Shown piece by piece: positions 53,388 to 64,000 of a stretch of DNA of 64,000 nucleotides. The stretch is from Arsenophonus sp052174535 (GTDB lineage: Bacteria > Pseudomonadota > Gammaproteobacteria > Enterobacterales > Enterobacteriaceae). The position numbers and the translations under genes were made by a program. The stretch lies in NCBI GenBank assembly GCA_052174535.1, contig JBQMRQ010000048.1, forward strand, positions 10,089 through 74,088. The letters run 5' to 3'. Under the pieces are notes generated by a model. That model had not been told where the DNA came from, ran no database searches, and worked only from the letters and a program-made list of their open reading frames with translations. Numbering within the stretch: position 1 is the stretch's first letter; each line of letters starts with the position of its first letter.

Positions 53388-54764
53388 ATGAAAATTATTA
53401 TATTAGGTGCAGGACAAGTTGGTGAAACACTAGCAGAAAATTTAGTTGATGAAAATAACGATATTACTATCGTAGATACTAATACTGAACGTTTACGCCA
53501 ATTACAGGATAAATTTGACCTAAGAGTTGTCAGTGGGCATGGCTCATACCCTAGAATTCTAAGAGAAGCAGGAGCTAAAGATGCTGACATGCTAGTTGCT
53601 GTAACAAATTCAGATGAAACTAATATGATTGCATGTCAAATTGCTTATTCTCTTTTTAAGACACCAAATAAAGTTGCTAGAATACGTGCATCTGAATATA
53701 TTAAAGAAACTAAAAAACTTTTTACACCTAATCATATACCAATTGATTATCTTATTTCACCAGAGCAGCTTGTCATTGATTATATTTACAAATTAATTCA
53801 ATATCCCGGTGCACTTCAGGTTGTTAACTTTGCAAGTGGTAAAGTAAGTATTGTTGCAGTAAAAGCCTATTATGGAGGTTCATTAGTAGGAAACCCTCTT
53901 TTAAATCTACGCGAACATTTACCTCATATTGATACCCGAATTGCTGCAATATTTCGTCAAAATAGATCTATTCGACCACAGGGATCCACAATTATTGAAG
54001 CAGGAGATGAAATTTTTTTTGTTGTTGCCCCTGAATATATTCGTGCTGTTATGAGTGAATTACAACGACTAGAAAAACCATATAAGCGAATTATGATAAT
54101 TGGTGGTGGTAATATTGGTGCGGGTTTAGCAAAGCAGTTAGAAAAAGATTACAGCGTTAAATTAATAGAACATGATCAAGAAAGAGCAACAGAATTAGCA
54201 GAATTATTACACGATACAATTGTGTTTTATGGTGATGCTTCTGATCAAGAGCTATTGGCAGAAGAACATATTGAACAAATAGATGTTTTTATAACACTAA
54301 CTAATGATGATGAAGCCAATATTATGTCAGCTATGCTTGCTAAAAAAATGGGGGCAAAGAAAGCAATGGTTCTTATTCAGCGTTCTGCTTATATTGATCT
54401 TGTACAAGGAGGAGTCATTGATATCGCTATATCACCTCAACAAGCAACAATTTCTGCTTTACTAAGACATGTTCGTAAAGCGGACATAATTAATGTTTCA
54501 TCCTTGCGTAAAGGTGTTGCTGAAGCAATAGAAGCTATTGCTCACGGTAATGAAAACACATCTAAAGTTGTTGGTAAAAAAATTTCAGAAATAAAACTTC
54601 CTCGAGGCACAATCATCAGCGCTATTGTTCGTGATAATGAAGTTATCATTGCGAATAGCTATCATGTTATTAAACAATATGATCATATTATTATGTTCAT
54701 TACTGATAAAAAGCATGTTCCTGAAGTAGAAAAGATTTTCCAACCTAGTCCATTATTTTTATAA
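53388..54764 (+). CDS. trkA: Trk system potassium uptake protein TrkA
   Basis: TrkA is the cytoplasmic NAD-binding regulator of the Trk potassium transporter and works with the membrane protein TrkH or TrkG. Its 458 residues are the E. coli length. Two RCK halves are seen: the first Rossmann motif GAGQVGETLAENL (7-19) with VDTNTERL, the second IGGGNIGAGLAKQLEKDY (about 239) with EHDQERA, each followed by a TrkA-C-type domain. Start ATG at 53388; no strong ribosome-binding site is seen. It is the last gene of the old def-fmt-rsmB-trkA operon, and in E. coli mscL follows. Here an IS256 relic begins 17 bases after the stop. Confidence 0.97.
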   Translation: MKIIILGAGQVGETLAENLVDENNDITIVDTNTERLRQLQDKFDLRVVSGHGSYPRILREAGAKDADMLVAVTNSDETNMIACQIAYSLFKTPNKVARIRASEYIKETKKLFTPNHIPIDYLISPEQLVIDYIYKLIQYPGALQVVNFASGKVSIVAVKAYYGGSLVGNPLLNLREHLPHIDTRIAAIFRQNRSIRPQGSTIIEAGDEIFFVVAPEYIRAVMSELQRLEKPYKRIMIIGGGNIGAGLAKQLEKDYSVKLIEHDQERATELAELLHDTIVFYGDASDQELLAEEHIEQIDVFITLTNDDEANIMSAMLAKKMGAKKAMVLIQRSAYIDLVQGGVIDIAISPQQATISALLRHVRKADIINVSSLRKGVAEAIEAIAHGNENTSKVVGKKISEIKLPRGTIISAIVRDNEVIIANSYHVIKQYDHIIMFITDKKHVPEVEKIFQPSPLFL

Positions 54765-54780
54765 AAAATTTGATAAACAT

Positions 54781-56163
54781 AGACTTATTAGCAATCTAGT
54801 GTATAACAATCAAGTTACGTTCTATTCTGATTCTCGTGAATCTGTTCTCATCTTTAAATTAGACGTTCTTTACAAGCATGATCCAATAGGGTTAAAAAAC
54901 TCCTGAGCTGGTTCTAATCTTCTTGAGCAAAAGATAATCAGATTAAATACTATTAAAAGGTTGTTTTTGAATCATAGTCCTTGCACGTCGACTTCATAGT
55001 CTCACTGTTGCAAAAGCTAATTCAATCGGATTGATTGCTCTTATTGATGCCAAGTGCGCTAACGGGGAGTGATGGAATGCCAGCTGTTCTTCTCCATCTT
55101 TACTCTAACTTTTTATCGCTGGCAGGATACTCGCTAAAACTCCTTACCAATAAGACATCAAAGAATTTATTAGCGACATAATAACTCTCTGGTAGTATAA
55201 GCCCCCGAAGCTCACCTTAATTTTTAGTTACATATATTTGTGGAGTAAAATCAGTGCATTTAGCTATATTATATACTGAATAGGCGTTGTTCCTGCATAT
55301 CCGGGAACATCTTTACTATTTCATTCAAAAACTAAAGGTTCTACTTCCGTAGAAAACTAGAGATGCGGTTAAATAACGTTACTGTAGACCATTAAGATGA
55401 TAAACTCAGTTTGCTTCTGGTTATCGATAACCATCTTCGGATCGTAGCTAGCTTCTTACGTCCATGCAGTGATGCCCATAATGAGCAGCAGGAAAAAGCG
55501 ATTATCTTGCCTTATATAACGGCATATATGTCATCGTCCCAGAAATAAACGTAGCGTGTATCGCGTAAATTACACAACTGTCATCGCCTGTATACTCTTC
55601 AAGCCATTCTTATTTCAGTCTGCTCATTGCGCTTAAGAAGAGAAATTACGTACTTTTCATCAAAAACTGCCCAATGATCTTAGTGAAAATCATGGGTAGA
55701 GATGTTTTACAGTTACAAATGATAGATAGTAACTTTTTGACGATTTTGCATCCCTTAGATAAAGGTAGGCGATAATAAGAAGTTTTAGAAACATACTTCG
55801 TTTCCGCTACACAATTTTCTAAATCTTAGGCATTTTAATCTTAAAACTGCCACAGCAGTTTATAATGATGTGTTATGGAAAATAACCATTACGGATAAAA
55901 ATATGATTCTTAGACAAGTGGTGTTAACATGTTGTCTATCCATGACTTCAATCTCGGCAACTCCGGTAACTATCAGCTGCGTGGAACCATTACGTATGAG
56001 TTTATGCAAGGGATCTCAGGTAATATTTGATTTCTGGAATATCTGTAAGGTAGATTTTTCATAGCATATTATCTCTCTGTTATTAAAATTATTTATGAAA
56101 TTAATCAGCAGGATATAGTAAATATCTCTAAAATCCAATATACCAAAATTTAAGTATAACTCT
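54781..56163 (-). mobile_element. IS256-family relic, full length
   Basis: Minus-strand copy of about 1.38 kb. Tips AGACTTATTAGCAATCTAGT (3') and ACCAAAATTTAAGTATAACTCT (5'). There are many stops. The 64-codon open piece at 55870-56064 is antisense to the transposase. Confidence 0.82.
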
Positions 56164-56375
56164 TAAATTAATGTTAAATTTGATTATTTTCATGGATGAA
56201 AATATTATCCCATTAATGTGTACAATTTACTCATATAAATGAAAAAATGATTTATTCTGCAATAAAATTGCTTGATGTAAAATAACATAAACTTATTATG
56301 TTATTCAATCTAAATTATTTTTATTTCTTAATATAAATATATTACAACCAATTATTTTATTACTAATAAAGAGAA

Positions 56376-56663
56376 AGAATTATGCTTATTTCTAGTATAT
56401 GGAGTTTCTAAGATAGCTTACGTATCCTGTTCTGATTGATTTCATGTATGATTTCAATAACAGAGAGATGATATGCTATGAAAATTTTATCCTTACAAGT
56501 ATCAGAAAAACCAGGTATTACCTATGATCCCTTGGATGAACTCATCTGTAGTCTGTCAGCTAGTTCATAGGCACCGCTATTAAAAATGATAGAAAACAGA
56601 TCTATAAAGCATCAGAGTTGAGCCGAATCCTAATCGTCATACAGAAGATTTAATAATAACTCT
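56376..56663 (+). mobile_element. Internally deleted IS256 derivative (MITE-like, 288 b)
   Basis: This has both tips of the element, AGAATTATGCTTATTTCTAG on the left and GATTTAATAATAACTCT on the right. The first ~215 b of the element (ending near 56590, CACCGCTATTAAAAATGATAG) are joined directly to the last ~75 b (ACAGATCTATAAAGCATCAG and on). About 1.1 kb of transposase is missing. Such short two-ended forms can be moved by a transposase supplied by a full copy, but a simple deletion is equally possible. Confidence 0.7.
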
Positions 56664-56804
56664 AAATATATTAGTAACTAATTATTTTAAATAGCAATCA
56701 TTAATTATAGTTCATTAATAATTAGTTAAAGTTTTCTATAGTTATTTTTATTCTTGATAACATTGATCGGTTTATAATTATTGATACTTTAAGTGGATTT
56801 TTCA

Positions 56805-58055
56805 ATGAATTATTTAAAACATAGTTTTTCACGACGACGTCTTTTGCAGGGTGCGGTAGCTACTATGCTATTAAGCATCAGTCCATTGGGAGTAGCCTTA
56901 TCTTCAAGTATAGTCGCTATTCGTATCTGGCCTGCCTCTAGTTATACTAGAGTAACGTTAGAATCGAATATCGCTTTAAAATATCGTCAATTTACTTTGT
57001 CTGTACCTGATCGTATTGTTGTAGATTTAAAAAATACGCAGTTAAATAATGTTTTACAAGGTATTAACCAGCAAATCAGTTCACGCGATCCTTATCTAAA
57101 ATTAATTAGAGTAGGGCAATTTGATCAAAAAACAATTCGATTAGTTTTTGAAATAAAAACTTATGTTAATCCAAAAATATTTACTATTTTGCCTATCGCC
57201 GGTTTTAAACATCGCTTAGTTGTTGATTTTTATCCTGCTTCAGGTGTTTACACTGATGATGATCCGTTATTGGCACTATTAGTAGATTATAATAAAGGTA
57301 AATTAAATAATACGTTACCAGTTAAAACGAAAAATCTATATTATAAAGGAGCAAGAGATAAGCCGATTATTATCATGATAGATCCTGGTCATGGTGGAGA
57401 AGATCCTGGCGCTATAGGAAAGTATAAAACTCAGGAAAAAGATATTGTATTGCAAATTGCACGACGATTAAAAATATTAATTAATCGTGAATCTAAGATG
57501 AAAGTTTATATAACTCGTAATGAAGATGTATTTATTCCTTTAAAGGTTAGAGTCACAAAAGCACGAAAAATGCAAGCTGATTTATTTGTTTCTATTCATG
57601 CTGATGCATTTACTAATCGTAAAGCGAGAGGTTCTTCAGTATTTGCATTATCAATCATAGGGGCAACTAGTAATACCGCCCGTTATTTAGCGCAAACACA
57701 AAATAAAGCAGACCTAATTGGTGGCATCAGTAAAAGTGGTGATAAATATCTTGATCACACCATCTTTGATTTAGTTCAAACAGCGACCATTAATGATAGC
57801 TTAAAATTTGGTACAGAAGTGCTTAAACGGATGAGCAACGTTAATAAATTACATAAGAACATTGTTGATCAAGCGGGTTTTGCTATATTAAGAGCACCAG
57901 ACATTCCGTCCATTTTGATTGAAACTGCTTTTATTAGTAATATTGAAGAAGAACGAAAACTAAAAACAGTAAAATTCCAACAGCAGATGGCAGAATCTAT
58001 TTTTCGGGGTATTAATGCTTATTTTAAGAATGATAGAAAACTAGCTTTGCATTAA
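56805..58055 (+). CDS. amiC: N-acetylmuramoyl-L-alanine amidase AmiC
   Basis: AmiC cleaves the stem peptide from septal peptidoglycan so that daughter cells can part. It acts in the periplasm and is activated by NlpD. With the ATG at 56805 the protein has 416 residues (417 in E. coli) and starts MNYLKHSFSRRRLLQGAVAT, a Tat signal with the twin Arg in SRRRLLQG. A GTG at 56793 would add four residues; I prefer the ATG because the spacing to SRRRLLQG equals that in E. coli. The AMIN septal-targeting domain (about 35-145) and the Amidase_3 domain are complete, with zinc/catalytic residues (numbered from the GTG) His200 in DPGHGGEDPGAIG, Glu215, His269 in SIHADAF and Glu377 in LIETAFISN. It stands alone between IS256 relics. 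Confidence 0.97.
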   Translation: MNYLKHSFSRRRLLQGAVATMLLSISPLGVALSSSIVAIRIWPASSYTRVTLESNIALKYRQFTLSVPDRIVVDLKNTQLNNVLQGINQQISSRDPYLKLIRVGQFDQKTIRLVFEIKTYVNPKIFTILPIAGFKHRLVVDFYPASGVYTDDDPLLALLVDYNKGKLNNTLPVKTKNLYYKGARDKPIIIMIDPGHGGEDPGAIGKYKTQEKDIVLQIARRLKILINRESKMKVYITRNEDVFIPLKVRVTKARKMQADLFVSIHADAFTNRKARGSSVFALSIIGATSNTARYLAQTQNKADLIGGISKSGDKYLDHTIFDLVQTATINDSLKFGTEVLKRMSNVNKLHKNIVDQAGFAILRAPDIPSILIETAFISNIEEERKLKTVKFQQQMAESIFRGINAYFKNDRKLALH

Positions 58056-58232
58056 ATAATTTAATTAATAAATATAAGTCTCTCTAGAAGACTAATCTGA
58101 TATTGAATAAAAGATGGGATAGTTATTGGAGCCGAATTTAAACCGATAATATTCAGGTTATAAGTCTAATAAACTACCAAGCTGCTCCATCCCACGTCCG
58201 ATAATGGCTTACTATACTCATGCATCAAGATC

Positions 58233-59623
58233 CGAATTTATACTAATTTCTAGTATATGTAGTTTCAGAGATTGTGTTATATTCTGCTGATTGCTTTCAC
58301 AGATGATTTCAATATTATTAGGATAATATTCCATGAAAAGTCTAGACTTTAAAGGTATCTACAAAACTAGATATTACCTGTGATCCATTGCATGAATTTA
58401 TTCGTAATACTACTGGTAGCTGATAGGCACTACTGTTGAAGCGGAGCTCTAAACCATGCTACGCAACATACTAAATGGCCGCATCTTGTTATCGCACGTA
58501 ATGGTTAGTTGCTACAGCGAATCATACAGACTGATATTAGCAATATTGAACTTATAAAGATTAAGAATTGGTAACACCAACGGAATATGCTTCAACAGAT
58601 CGTTACTGTCGCCTTATTTAAAACGTATAAAAGCATCGAAGATGTTTGCCACTTGCCTTATTGGAAAAGCATCTTCACCGCTGATTTTCACTAACCTCTA
58701 AGAGCGATTCTCTTGGTAAAAAGCAAATTTTCTCTCTTCATTTATATGATCAGCGATCAGCAGATTAAAATAACAATCTCTTGAATAGCATAGAGATTGG
58801 CAGATGCGTGATTTAAAACGATACATAATACTATGTTTATTTCTGTACTGATGGGATATATATATTATTTTGGTCAGAAGCAAACTGATCGTCTTTGCCT
58901 ACTAATCATTATCGGCGACGTTGAGCATGGATATAAGGAGTTTATTGCGTTTGAAGATATTTATTAAGAGTCAGAAGCGAACTGAACTAAACTTTTTAAT
59001 ATCCTGCGACTGCAATAAGCTTAACTATATTTTCCAGAGTTTACTACTACGGAAGACTCTTCTCTTGATTTTTAGAATGCAATGCCAAAGATATTTTGGA
59101 TATACAGCATCAATACTGTTAGTATATAAAATAGCTAATGTGCTAGCTTCACTCCCCCAAAAACATGTAACTAAAAGTTAATTGGTGAGTTACGAGAAAT
59201 CTGGCTAACAAGCCTGCCATAATGCCGATAATAAAACCCTTAATGTTTTGTTACAAGGGTTTTAACGTATTCTGCAGTGATAAAGAACTGTAGAAAGATC
59301 GAGAAGAGTTCCTGGTATTCTACGATTTTTCATCACTCAGCCGCATTGGTCATCAATAAGAATAACGAATCAATTAAATTAACTTTTGCGCGATACTGAA
59401 ATTATGAAGATGATTCGCGAAGCACTGTAGTTCGAAAAATAATTATTTTAATTGTATTAATCTGTTTTTTGTCTTTTCAGAAAAGCTAAAAGTTGCCAAT
59501 AAGAGCATTTGAGCTGTTTGACATAGCAATAAACAATGTTTAATTTAAGGATGAAAACAGATTTATTAAGCATCATAGGCTAACTTAACCTAACTACCCT
59601 ATATCAGATTTGTTAATAATTTC
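58233..59623 (+). mobile_element. IS256-family relic, near full length
   Basis: Plus-strand copy of about 1.39 kb, starting 177 b after amiC. Left tip CGAATTTATACTAATTTCTAG; right tip ends GATTTGTTAATAATTTC. The transposase has stops throughout. The 86-codon plus-strand and 61-codon minus-strand open pieces inside it are not genes. Confidence 0.8.
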
Positions 59624-59649
59624 AGCTAAATATATCGATACAGAGTAAT

Positions 59650-60345
59650 TTTAAGCTCTTGACAGAATAAAAATTGATTGTTTTGCAACCCCATATTTTA
59701 TCATGCGCTCATTACATTGTTCAATCATACCATTCGTTTCAGAATAAATAGGCATCTGTGACGTGACTAAGTTGTTCTTCTATACCAAGCTTTATACATA
59801 AATGGTTAAATTCCTATTTTCCGGCGAATGAAAGTTTTTGAAGAGAAAAACGGCAGTCTGAAAATTTTCTTCCATTGTTCATAAGTACTACATGGATAAC
59901 ATATAGTGGGAGAATGTTGTTCGGTTAAGACCAGGTAATAAAACAATCAATCATTAACTGTGGTTTTTGATTTTAAAGCCGAATAAAACATATTGAGTTA
60001 TACGATCTATGCATAAAAAAGATAATGTCGTAAATTTTTGTTTAGCATTTACAGAAGATATTTATATCTACGTACAGATTTAAACAGACGCGTAGCTTTT
60101 AAATACTTTATGACTTCTGGCTTCTGAAATTTTCTGCCTTATTTCATGTAAATTCTCCCTCTATTCTTGCATAAATAAGAGTTCAGATTAAATCCAGATT
60201 CTACTGGATTCAAAATTTGCGTACGACTTGCCAGCTCCTACTCCTAGAAGGAGTAGGAATAGACTTTTTTTAGAAAAACGTTACGACTTCCTGAGTAGTA
60301 AGATCGTTGTCAGCAACCAATGGGGAATAATATAGCTAAGATTCA
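59650..60345 (-). mobile_element. IS481-family transposase relic
   Basis: Minus-strand integrase-type transposase. SHKVFKSYAS, a degraded YKYLLXMLNKNLRHYLFYA-like stretch, FCIDRITQYVLFGFKIKNHS, and ETNGMIEQCNERMIKYG (from QTNGMVERFNGRI) can be read in shifting frames. The 5' part is decayed. It contains a perfect 10-base inverted repeat with a 3-base loop at 60237-60259. Confidence 0.7.
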
Positions 60346-60941
60346 TTAACATTATCTCACTTTACTATTTAAAAACGGTAAATTTTAGATTCTATAACGC
60401 TTAGCAAAAAAGTAGATGTAGATTCTTGTTCTCCTGAAGAGGAGACCTGATTTAAGTCTTGTAGTTGCCATAATGATAGAACCCCATAATCATGATATTT
60501 TACTTTAACTATATCCCCTTAAGTAGCCATTATTTCATAAATATGGTTATGCAAAAGAGAGCCTATATAATGCTTTGGGACCAGGAACTAACTAGTTAGT
60601 CATTACGATTTATTAAAAAATGATGCATTAGAAGAATTAATAAAAATTTCTTAATTAAACACTTAATAGGGAAACTGATTTGATTGTCTGCTTAAATAAA
60701 TATTTAGAAAAATGCAATAACAAGATTGAAAAGATTTCGATATGCTTAAATTTAAGATTTTATTAACAAATGATTACCTAATGATTTATTAAAAAATAAA
60801 AATTCACAAACTTTAAATTCAACAACAACGTTTTATATTGTTATATTATTTATATATAGGAAATCCTATATCCTAAATATTTCGATTATATCTGAGATTT
60901 TGATATTAAACTAAAAATTGTTAACATGCTCTTGGAATTAA
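60346..60941. other. Unassigned stretch between IS481 relic and asnA
   Basis: About 600 bases with no recognised gene. In E. coli viaA lies near asnA, but I see no trace. A short hairpin (TCTCCT GAAG AGGAGA, about 60440-60455) does not belong to a tRNA I can fold. No clear terminator for asnA was found. Confidence 0.45.
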
Positions 60942-61934
60942 TTATAAGATATCTGCAATAACTGTATGGATTTCCGGCGACCATACACTACATTGAACTT
61001 GACCAATGTGCTTTTTATGAAGCAATAACATCACTAAACGAGATTGTCCAATACCTCCACCTATAGTTTGTGGCATTTGACCTTTTACCAACGCTTGATG
61101 CCATTCAAAAGACATTCTATCTTTATCACCTGTGATTGCTAATTGATATGTAAGTGCCTCCGTATCAACACGAATACCCATCGAAGAAATTTCAAATGCA
61201 TCCTGTATTATAGGGTTCCAAACAATAATATCACCATTTAAACCAACATAACCATCACTATTAGGTGTTGTCCAATCATCATAATCTGGAGCACGTACAT
61301 CGTGAACAAGGCCATTTGATAGTTTTCCTCCAATTCCAATAAGGAAAACTGCACCTAATTCTTTAGCTACTTCACGTTCTCTTCCTTTAGCATCAAGATC
61401 AAGATAGCGTTGTAATAGTTCTTCGCTATGAAGAAAATGAATTTTCTCAGGTAAAAATGGAACTAAATTAAATTCTCTACTAACTGCTTTTTCTGTTTCC
61501 TTTATTGCTTGATAAATTTTAATTACTGTCTGTTTTAAATAATCAAGAGAGCGCTCATCCTTAAGCATTATTTTTTCCCAATCCCACTGATCTACAAAGA
61601 CAGAATGAATAGGTGTCAGAGGATCTTCATCAGGACGCAATGCTTTCATATAAGTATAAAGACCTTGACCAGGTTTAAAATCAAAACGACCTAAAGTTTT
61701 ACGTTTCCATTTAGCCAATGAATGTATAACTTCAAAAATAGAATCTGGCATTGACTTTATTTTGACTTGTACTGCTTTTTCATAACCGGACAGGTTATCT
61801 TGAATTCCATCACCGATACGACTTAAGATAGGCGCTTGAACTTTAATTAATGCTAACTCTTTTTCTAACAAAAGCGAAAAAAAAGATTTAACAAAACTAA
61901 TTTGTTGTTGATTTTTTATGAATAACTTTTTCAT
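60942..61934 (-). CDS. asnA: Aspartate-ammonia ligase
   Basis: AsnA makes asparagine from aspartate and ammonia with ATP, in the cytoplasm. It belongs to the class II aaRS-like fold. Its 330 residues are the E. coli length. Matches run throughout: QQQISFVKSFFSLLLEKELALI, QAPILSRIGDGIQDNLSG, LYTYMKALRPDEDPLTPIHS, VFVDQWDWEKIM, LDLDAKGREREVAKELGAVF, HDVRAPDYDDW. The ATP-site motif GGGIGQSRLVMLLL is near the end. The AsnC regulator, divergent from asnA in E. coli, is not seen upstream. A GGAG ribosome-binding site precedes the ATG. It is an isolated metabolic gene kept while purine genes were lost. Confidence 0.97.
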   Translation of the reverse strand: MKKLFIKNQQQISFVKSFFSLLLEKELALIKVQAPILSRIGDGIQDNLSGYEKAVQVKIKSMPDSIFEVIHSLAKWKRKTLGRFDFKPGQGLYTYMKALRPDEDPLTPIHSVFVDQWDWEKIMLKDERSLDYLKQTVIKIYQAIKETEKAVSREFNLVPFLPEKIHFLHSEELLQRYLDLDAKGREREVAKELGAVFLIGIGGKLSNGLVHDVRAPDYDDWTTPNSDGYVGLNGDIIVWNPIIQDAFEISSMGIRVDTEALTYQLAITGDKDRMSFEWHQALVKGQMPQTIGGGIGQSRLVMLLLHKKHIGQVQCSVWSPEIHTVIADIL

Positions 61935-62212
61935 TTTTACTCCATAATCTGTAACATTATTGCTTTATCTTATAGATAAATCAATAAATTGATCATAAAT
62001 TCAATATTTTTAATAAAAAATAACTATGATTTTTAATTTTCAAAATTAGCCTTTAAAAATAAACAATCTTTTAAATAGTATTTAAAATCATCAAAATTAC
62101 CAAATCAATAATCTGGAGTGTAGCATCTTTTATAAACTGTTGAAATATATGACCTTATCATCTACGCTAAAATAACTAAATTTTACAAAAAGTCCTGGTA
62201 AAATACATATCT

Positions 62213-63590
62213 GGAATTATTAGTAAATCTGGTGTATGGTAGTCAGGATATCGATCTACTCTGATGTTTTGTAAATCTGTTCTCTATCTCTTAAATTAAA
62301 TATTATTTCACCAGATTTAAAACCTAAAATCTCCTTAGTTAGTTTCAGTTTTTCTAAGCAGCTTGTAGCAGCTTAAATAACATTGAAAGGTTTGCTTTTT
62401 GAACTACAGCACTTCGCGCATCGACTTCATAGTCTTACTGTCGCAAAAGCTGATTTAATCGGATTGATTCTTCTTATTGATGGCAAGTGCGCTGATGGGG
62501 AAAGCATAGATGCTAGCCATTTTTAATTATTCTCCAATATCATCATCGCTAGAATAATATACTGAAAGCCTTGTAAATAAAACATTAATGGATTTATTAG
62601 CGGCATCGCTACCTCTCTGGTAGACAAAAGCATCCCTTCCCTTGCACAGAGCTCTCACCATTAACTTTCAGTGCTGCATACCTTTTAGAAATTAAGCTAA
62701 TGCATTAGCTATTTTATGTAGTTAATGATGTTTGTTCTGCATGCTTGGAAACATTTTTTGCTATTATATTCTAAAATTAAGAGCACCTCGTCTTCCGTAG
62801 AAATCCTCAGAGATATAGTTAAGCTACCTGTTTTCAGGTCTACTGAGGAATTCGGCCTAATGAGCTTCTAACTCCCGATAAGTATATTCGATCGCAACGA
62901 GCCTCCTTATATTATACGGGGAGTCCACGCCGCTTTAACCAGCAGGTAAAGGTATCAGCTTTCCTATGACAAAGATGGTTATCTTATCATCCCAGAAATA
63001 AACGTAAATTTATCATTTAAATCATGCAGATACAATTCTGATGCTCTTCAAGGCATCGCTATATCAGTCTGCTGATAGAACTTGGAAAGAGATCACATAG
63101 GATTTACTGAGAAGCAGATTAATGATTCATGAAATCACCGATAGAGATGGCTTGTAGGTATAGGCTGCTAGTAAATCTTTGACGTTTTGTGCCATTCGGA
63201 TAAAGCAGTAGGAAGGATCTATTAAAGAATATTCTATTCCATCTAATATCTCTTATCTTAAGCACTTTAAATACTAAGATAACCCATAGTGATTTGTATA
63301 TAGTTAATTGTAGCAATTAATCATTACAGTTAACGGTATGCCATTCGTTAACGAGATCGCGGAACCATGAATTTGAGCACTACCTCAATGACAACACTAC
63401 CAGTTTCCTTACATTATTACAAATAAATTCATGCAAAAGATCACAGATAATGTCTGGTTTCGTGAATACCTGCAAGGTAAACTTTTCATAATATATCATC
63501 TCTCTATTATTGAAATCATTAACGAAATTAATTAATAGGATAGATCACCATCCTCGAAACCCTATATGATAAAATAAGCATAACTGTTCT
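62213..63590 (-). mobile_element. IS256-family relic, full length
   Basis: Minus-strand copy of about 1.38 kb. Tips GGAATTATTAGTAAATCTGG (3') and GATAAAATAAGCATAACTGTTCT (5'). The transposase is broken. It lies upstream of asnA, with about 280 AT-rich bases between that could hold the asnA promoter. Confidence 0.82.
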
Positions 63591-64000
63591 TTAATAAACA
63601 GTAATAAATAATTAAAACTATTTTAAATACAGATAGAATATTACTTTACTTATATTTAATTATGAATTTTTATTAAAGATTTTATTTAATTTAATAAATT
63701 TTATTTAGTTAAATATTGTCTATATTATAGCATTTTACTATTTATTTATATTTATTTATTTATTTAGTTAAAACTAAATAGAATATTTTAATTTTATATA
63801 TTGCATTTTTAATTATATTTCGATAAATAACAGATTAGAATCTGATATAAGTTATGTTTATTTATTATAAAATAATAACAATTAAATAATAATAGATAGA
63901 ATTATATAATTAATCTACCAATAAATTAATAACAGGCAAATTTATATATTTTATAATATTAATTAGGTTTAATTAAACTATAACTATTTACTTATAAATA
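63591..64000. other. AT-rich stretch at the window end
   Basis: Almost pure A/T with repeated TTTAT words around 63740-63760. No gene, promoter or DnaA box cluster recognised. Confidence 0.55.

Noticed and set aside
56793..56804. GTG start for AmiC
   Set aside because: The ATG at 56805 places the Tat motif at the same distance as in E. coli AmiC; the GTG adds four residues with no support.
60430..60500. Possible tRNA-like hairpin region
   Set aside because: Only one short stem pairs; no acceptor stem, anticodon arm or TTC loop could be fitted.
1..64000. CRISPR array or tandem repeat system from the many repeated words
   Set aside because: The repeats are about 1.4 kb, dispersed, on both strands and carry transposase remains; there is no regular spacing of short repeats and no cas gene.
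63591..64000. AT-rich region as a replication origin
   Set aside because: No DnaA-box cluster and no origin-linked genes (dnaA, mnmG, rpmH) nearby; AT-rich gaps of this kind occur all over the window.

Overview
The window looks like a piece of the chromosome of an insect-associated gammaproteobacterial endosymbiont (Enterobacterales) caught in the middle of genome decay. The intact proteins (ribosomal proteins, RpoB/RpoC, Fis, TusBCD, AmiC, TrkA, AsnA, Fmt) align by eye, almost without gaps, to their E. coli/Serratia counterparts. The DNA is very AT-rich. Intact genes cover only about 20 kb (roughly a third). Broken enterobacterial genes can still be read through stops and frameshifts (crp, dusB, upp, purM, purN, murP, tuf, def, rsmB, ybhL-like). 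About another third, by my own boundary estimates, consists of dead copies of one IS256-family insertion sequence, plus fewer IS481- and IS1595-type relics. No copy encodes an intact transposase. This pattern is known from recently host-restricted symbionts such as some Serratia symbiotica, Sodalis-like and Arsenophonus lineages; I cannot decide between them from this sequence alone.

Layout. 1-4.8 kb: nested IS256 relics and an IS481 remnant. 4.8-5.5 kb: crp pseudogene. 6-12 kb: IS256, IS481 and IS1595 relics with an unrecognised decayed stretch. 13.5-14.4 kb: BI-1/YbhL-type pseudogene. 14.9-17.1 kb: an IS1595 relic split by an IS256 copy. 17.4-18.75 kb: dusB pseudogene followed by intact fis. 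20.2-22.6 kb: the upp/purMN locus, all three genes broken. 23-24.2 kb: murP pseudogene. 24.5-26.6 kb: an IS481 relic running straight into tusDCB. 28-44.9 kb: the well-preserved information-processing core, rpsL-rpsG-fusA-(dead tuf)-secE-nusG-rplK-rplA-rplJ-rplL-rpoB-rpoC, with recognisable promoters, leader, attenuator and terminators. 45.3-56.7 kb: IS256 relics around a dead def, intact fmt, an rsmB cut into three pieces, and intact trkA. 56.8-58 kb: amiC. 58-60.3 kb: IS256 and IS481 relics. 60.9-61.9 kb: asnA on the minus strand. The rest is IS256 and AT-rich DNA.

How the genes fit together. What is kept is translation and transcription machinery (S12, S7, EF-G, L11, L1, L10, L7/L12, SecE, NusG, RNAP beta and beta'), tRNA wobble thiolation (TusBCD), initiator-tRNA formylation (Fmt), potassium-uptake control (TrkA), septal peptidoglycan splitting (AmiC), asparagine synthesis (AsnA) and the nucleoid protein Fis. 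What is lost is the global regulator Crp, part of de novo purine synthesis, uracil salvage, MurNAc import and two rRNA/tRNA modification enzymes. Three points deserve attention. The order fusA-tuf-secE is what an inversion between tufA and tufB would produce. An apparently functional fmt sits beside a clearly dead def. tusD has lost its normal start codon and reads in frame out of an IS481 relic.

I found no CRISPR array, no rRNA or tRNA gene, and no convincing novel defence or biosynthetic system. The novelty here is in how the genome is decaying.
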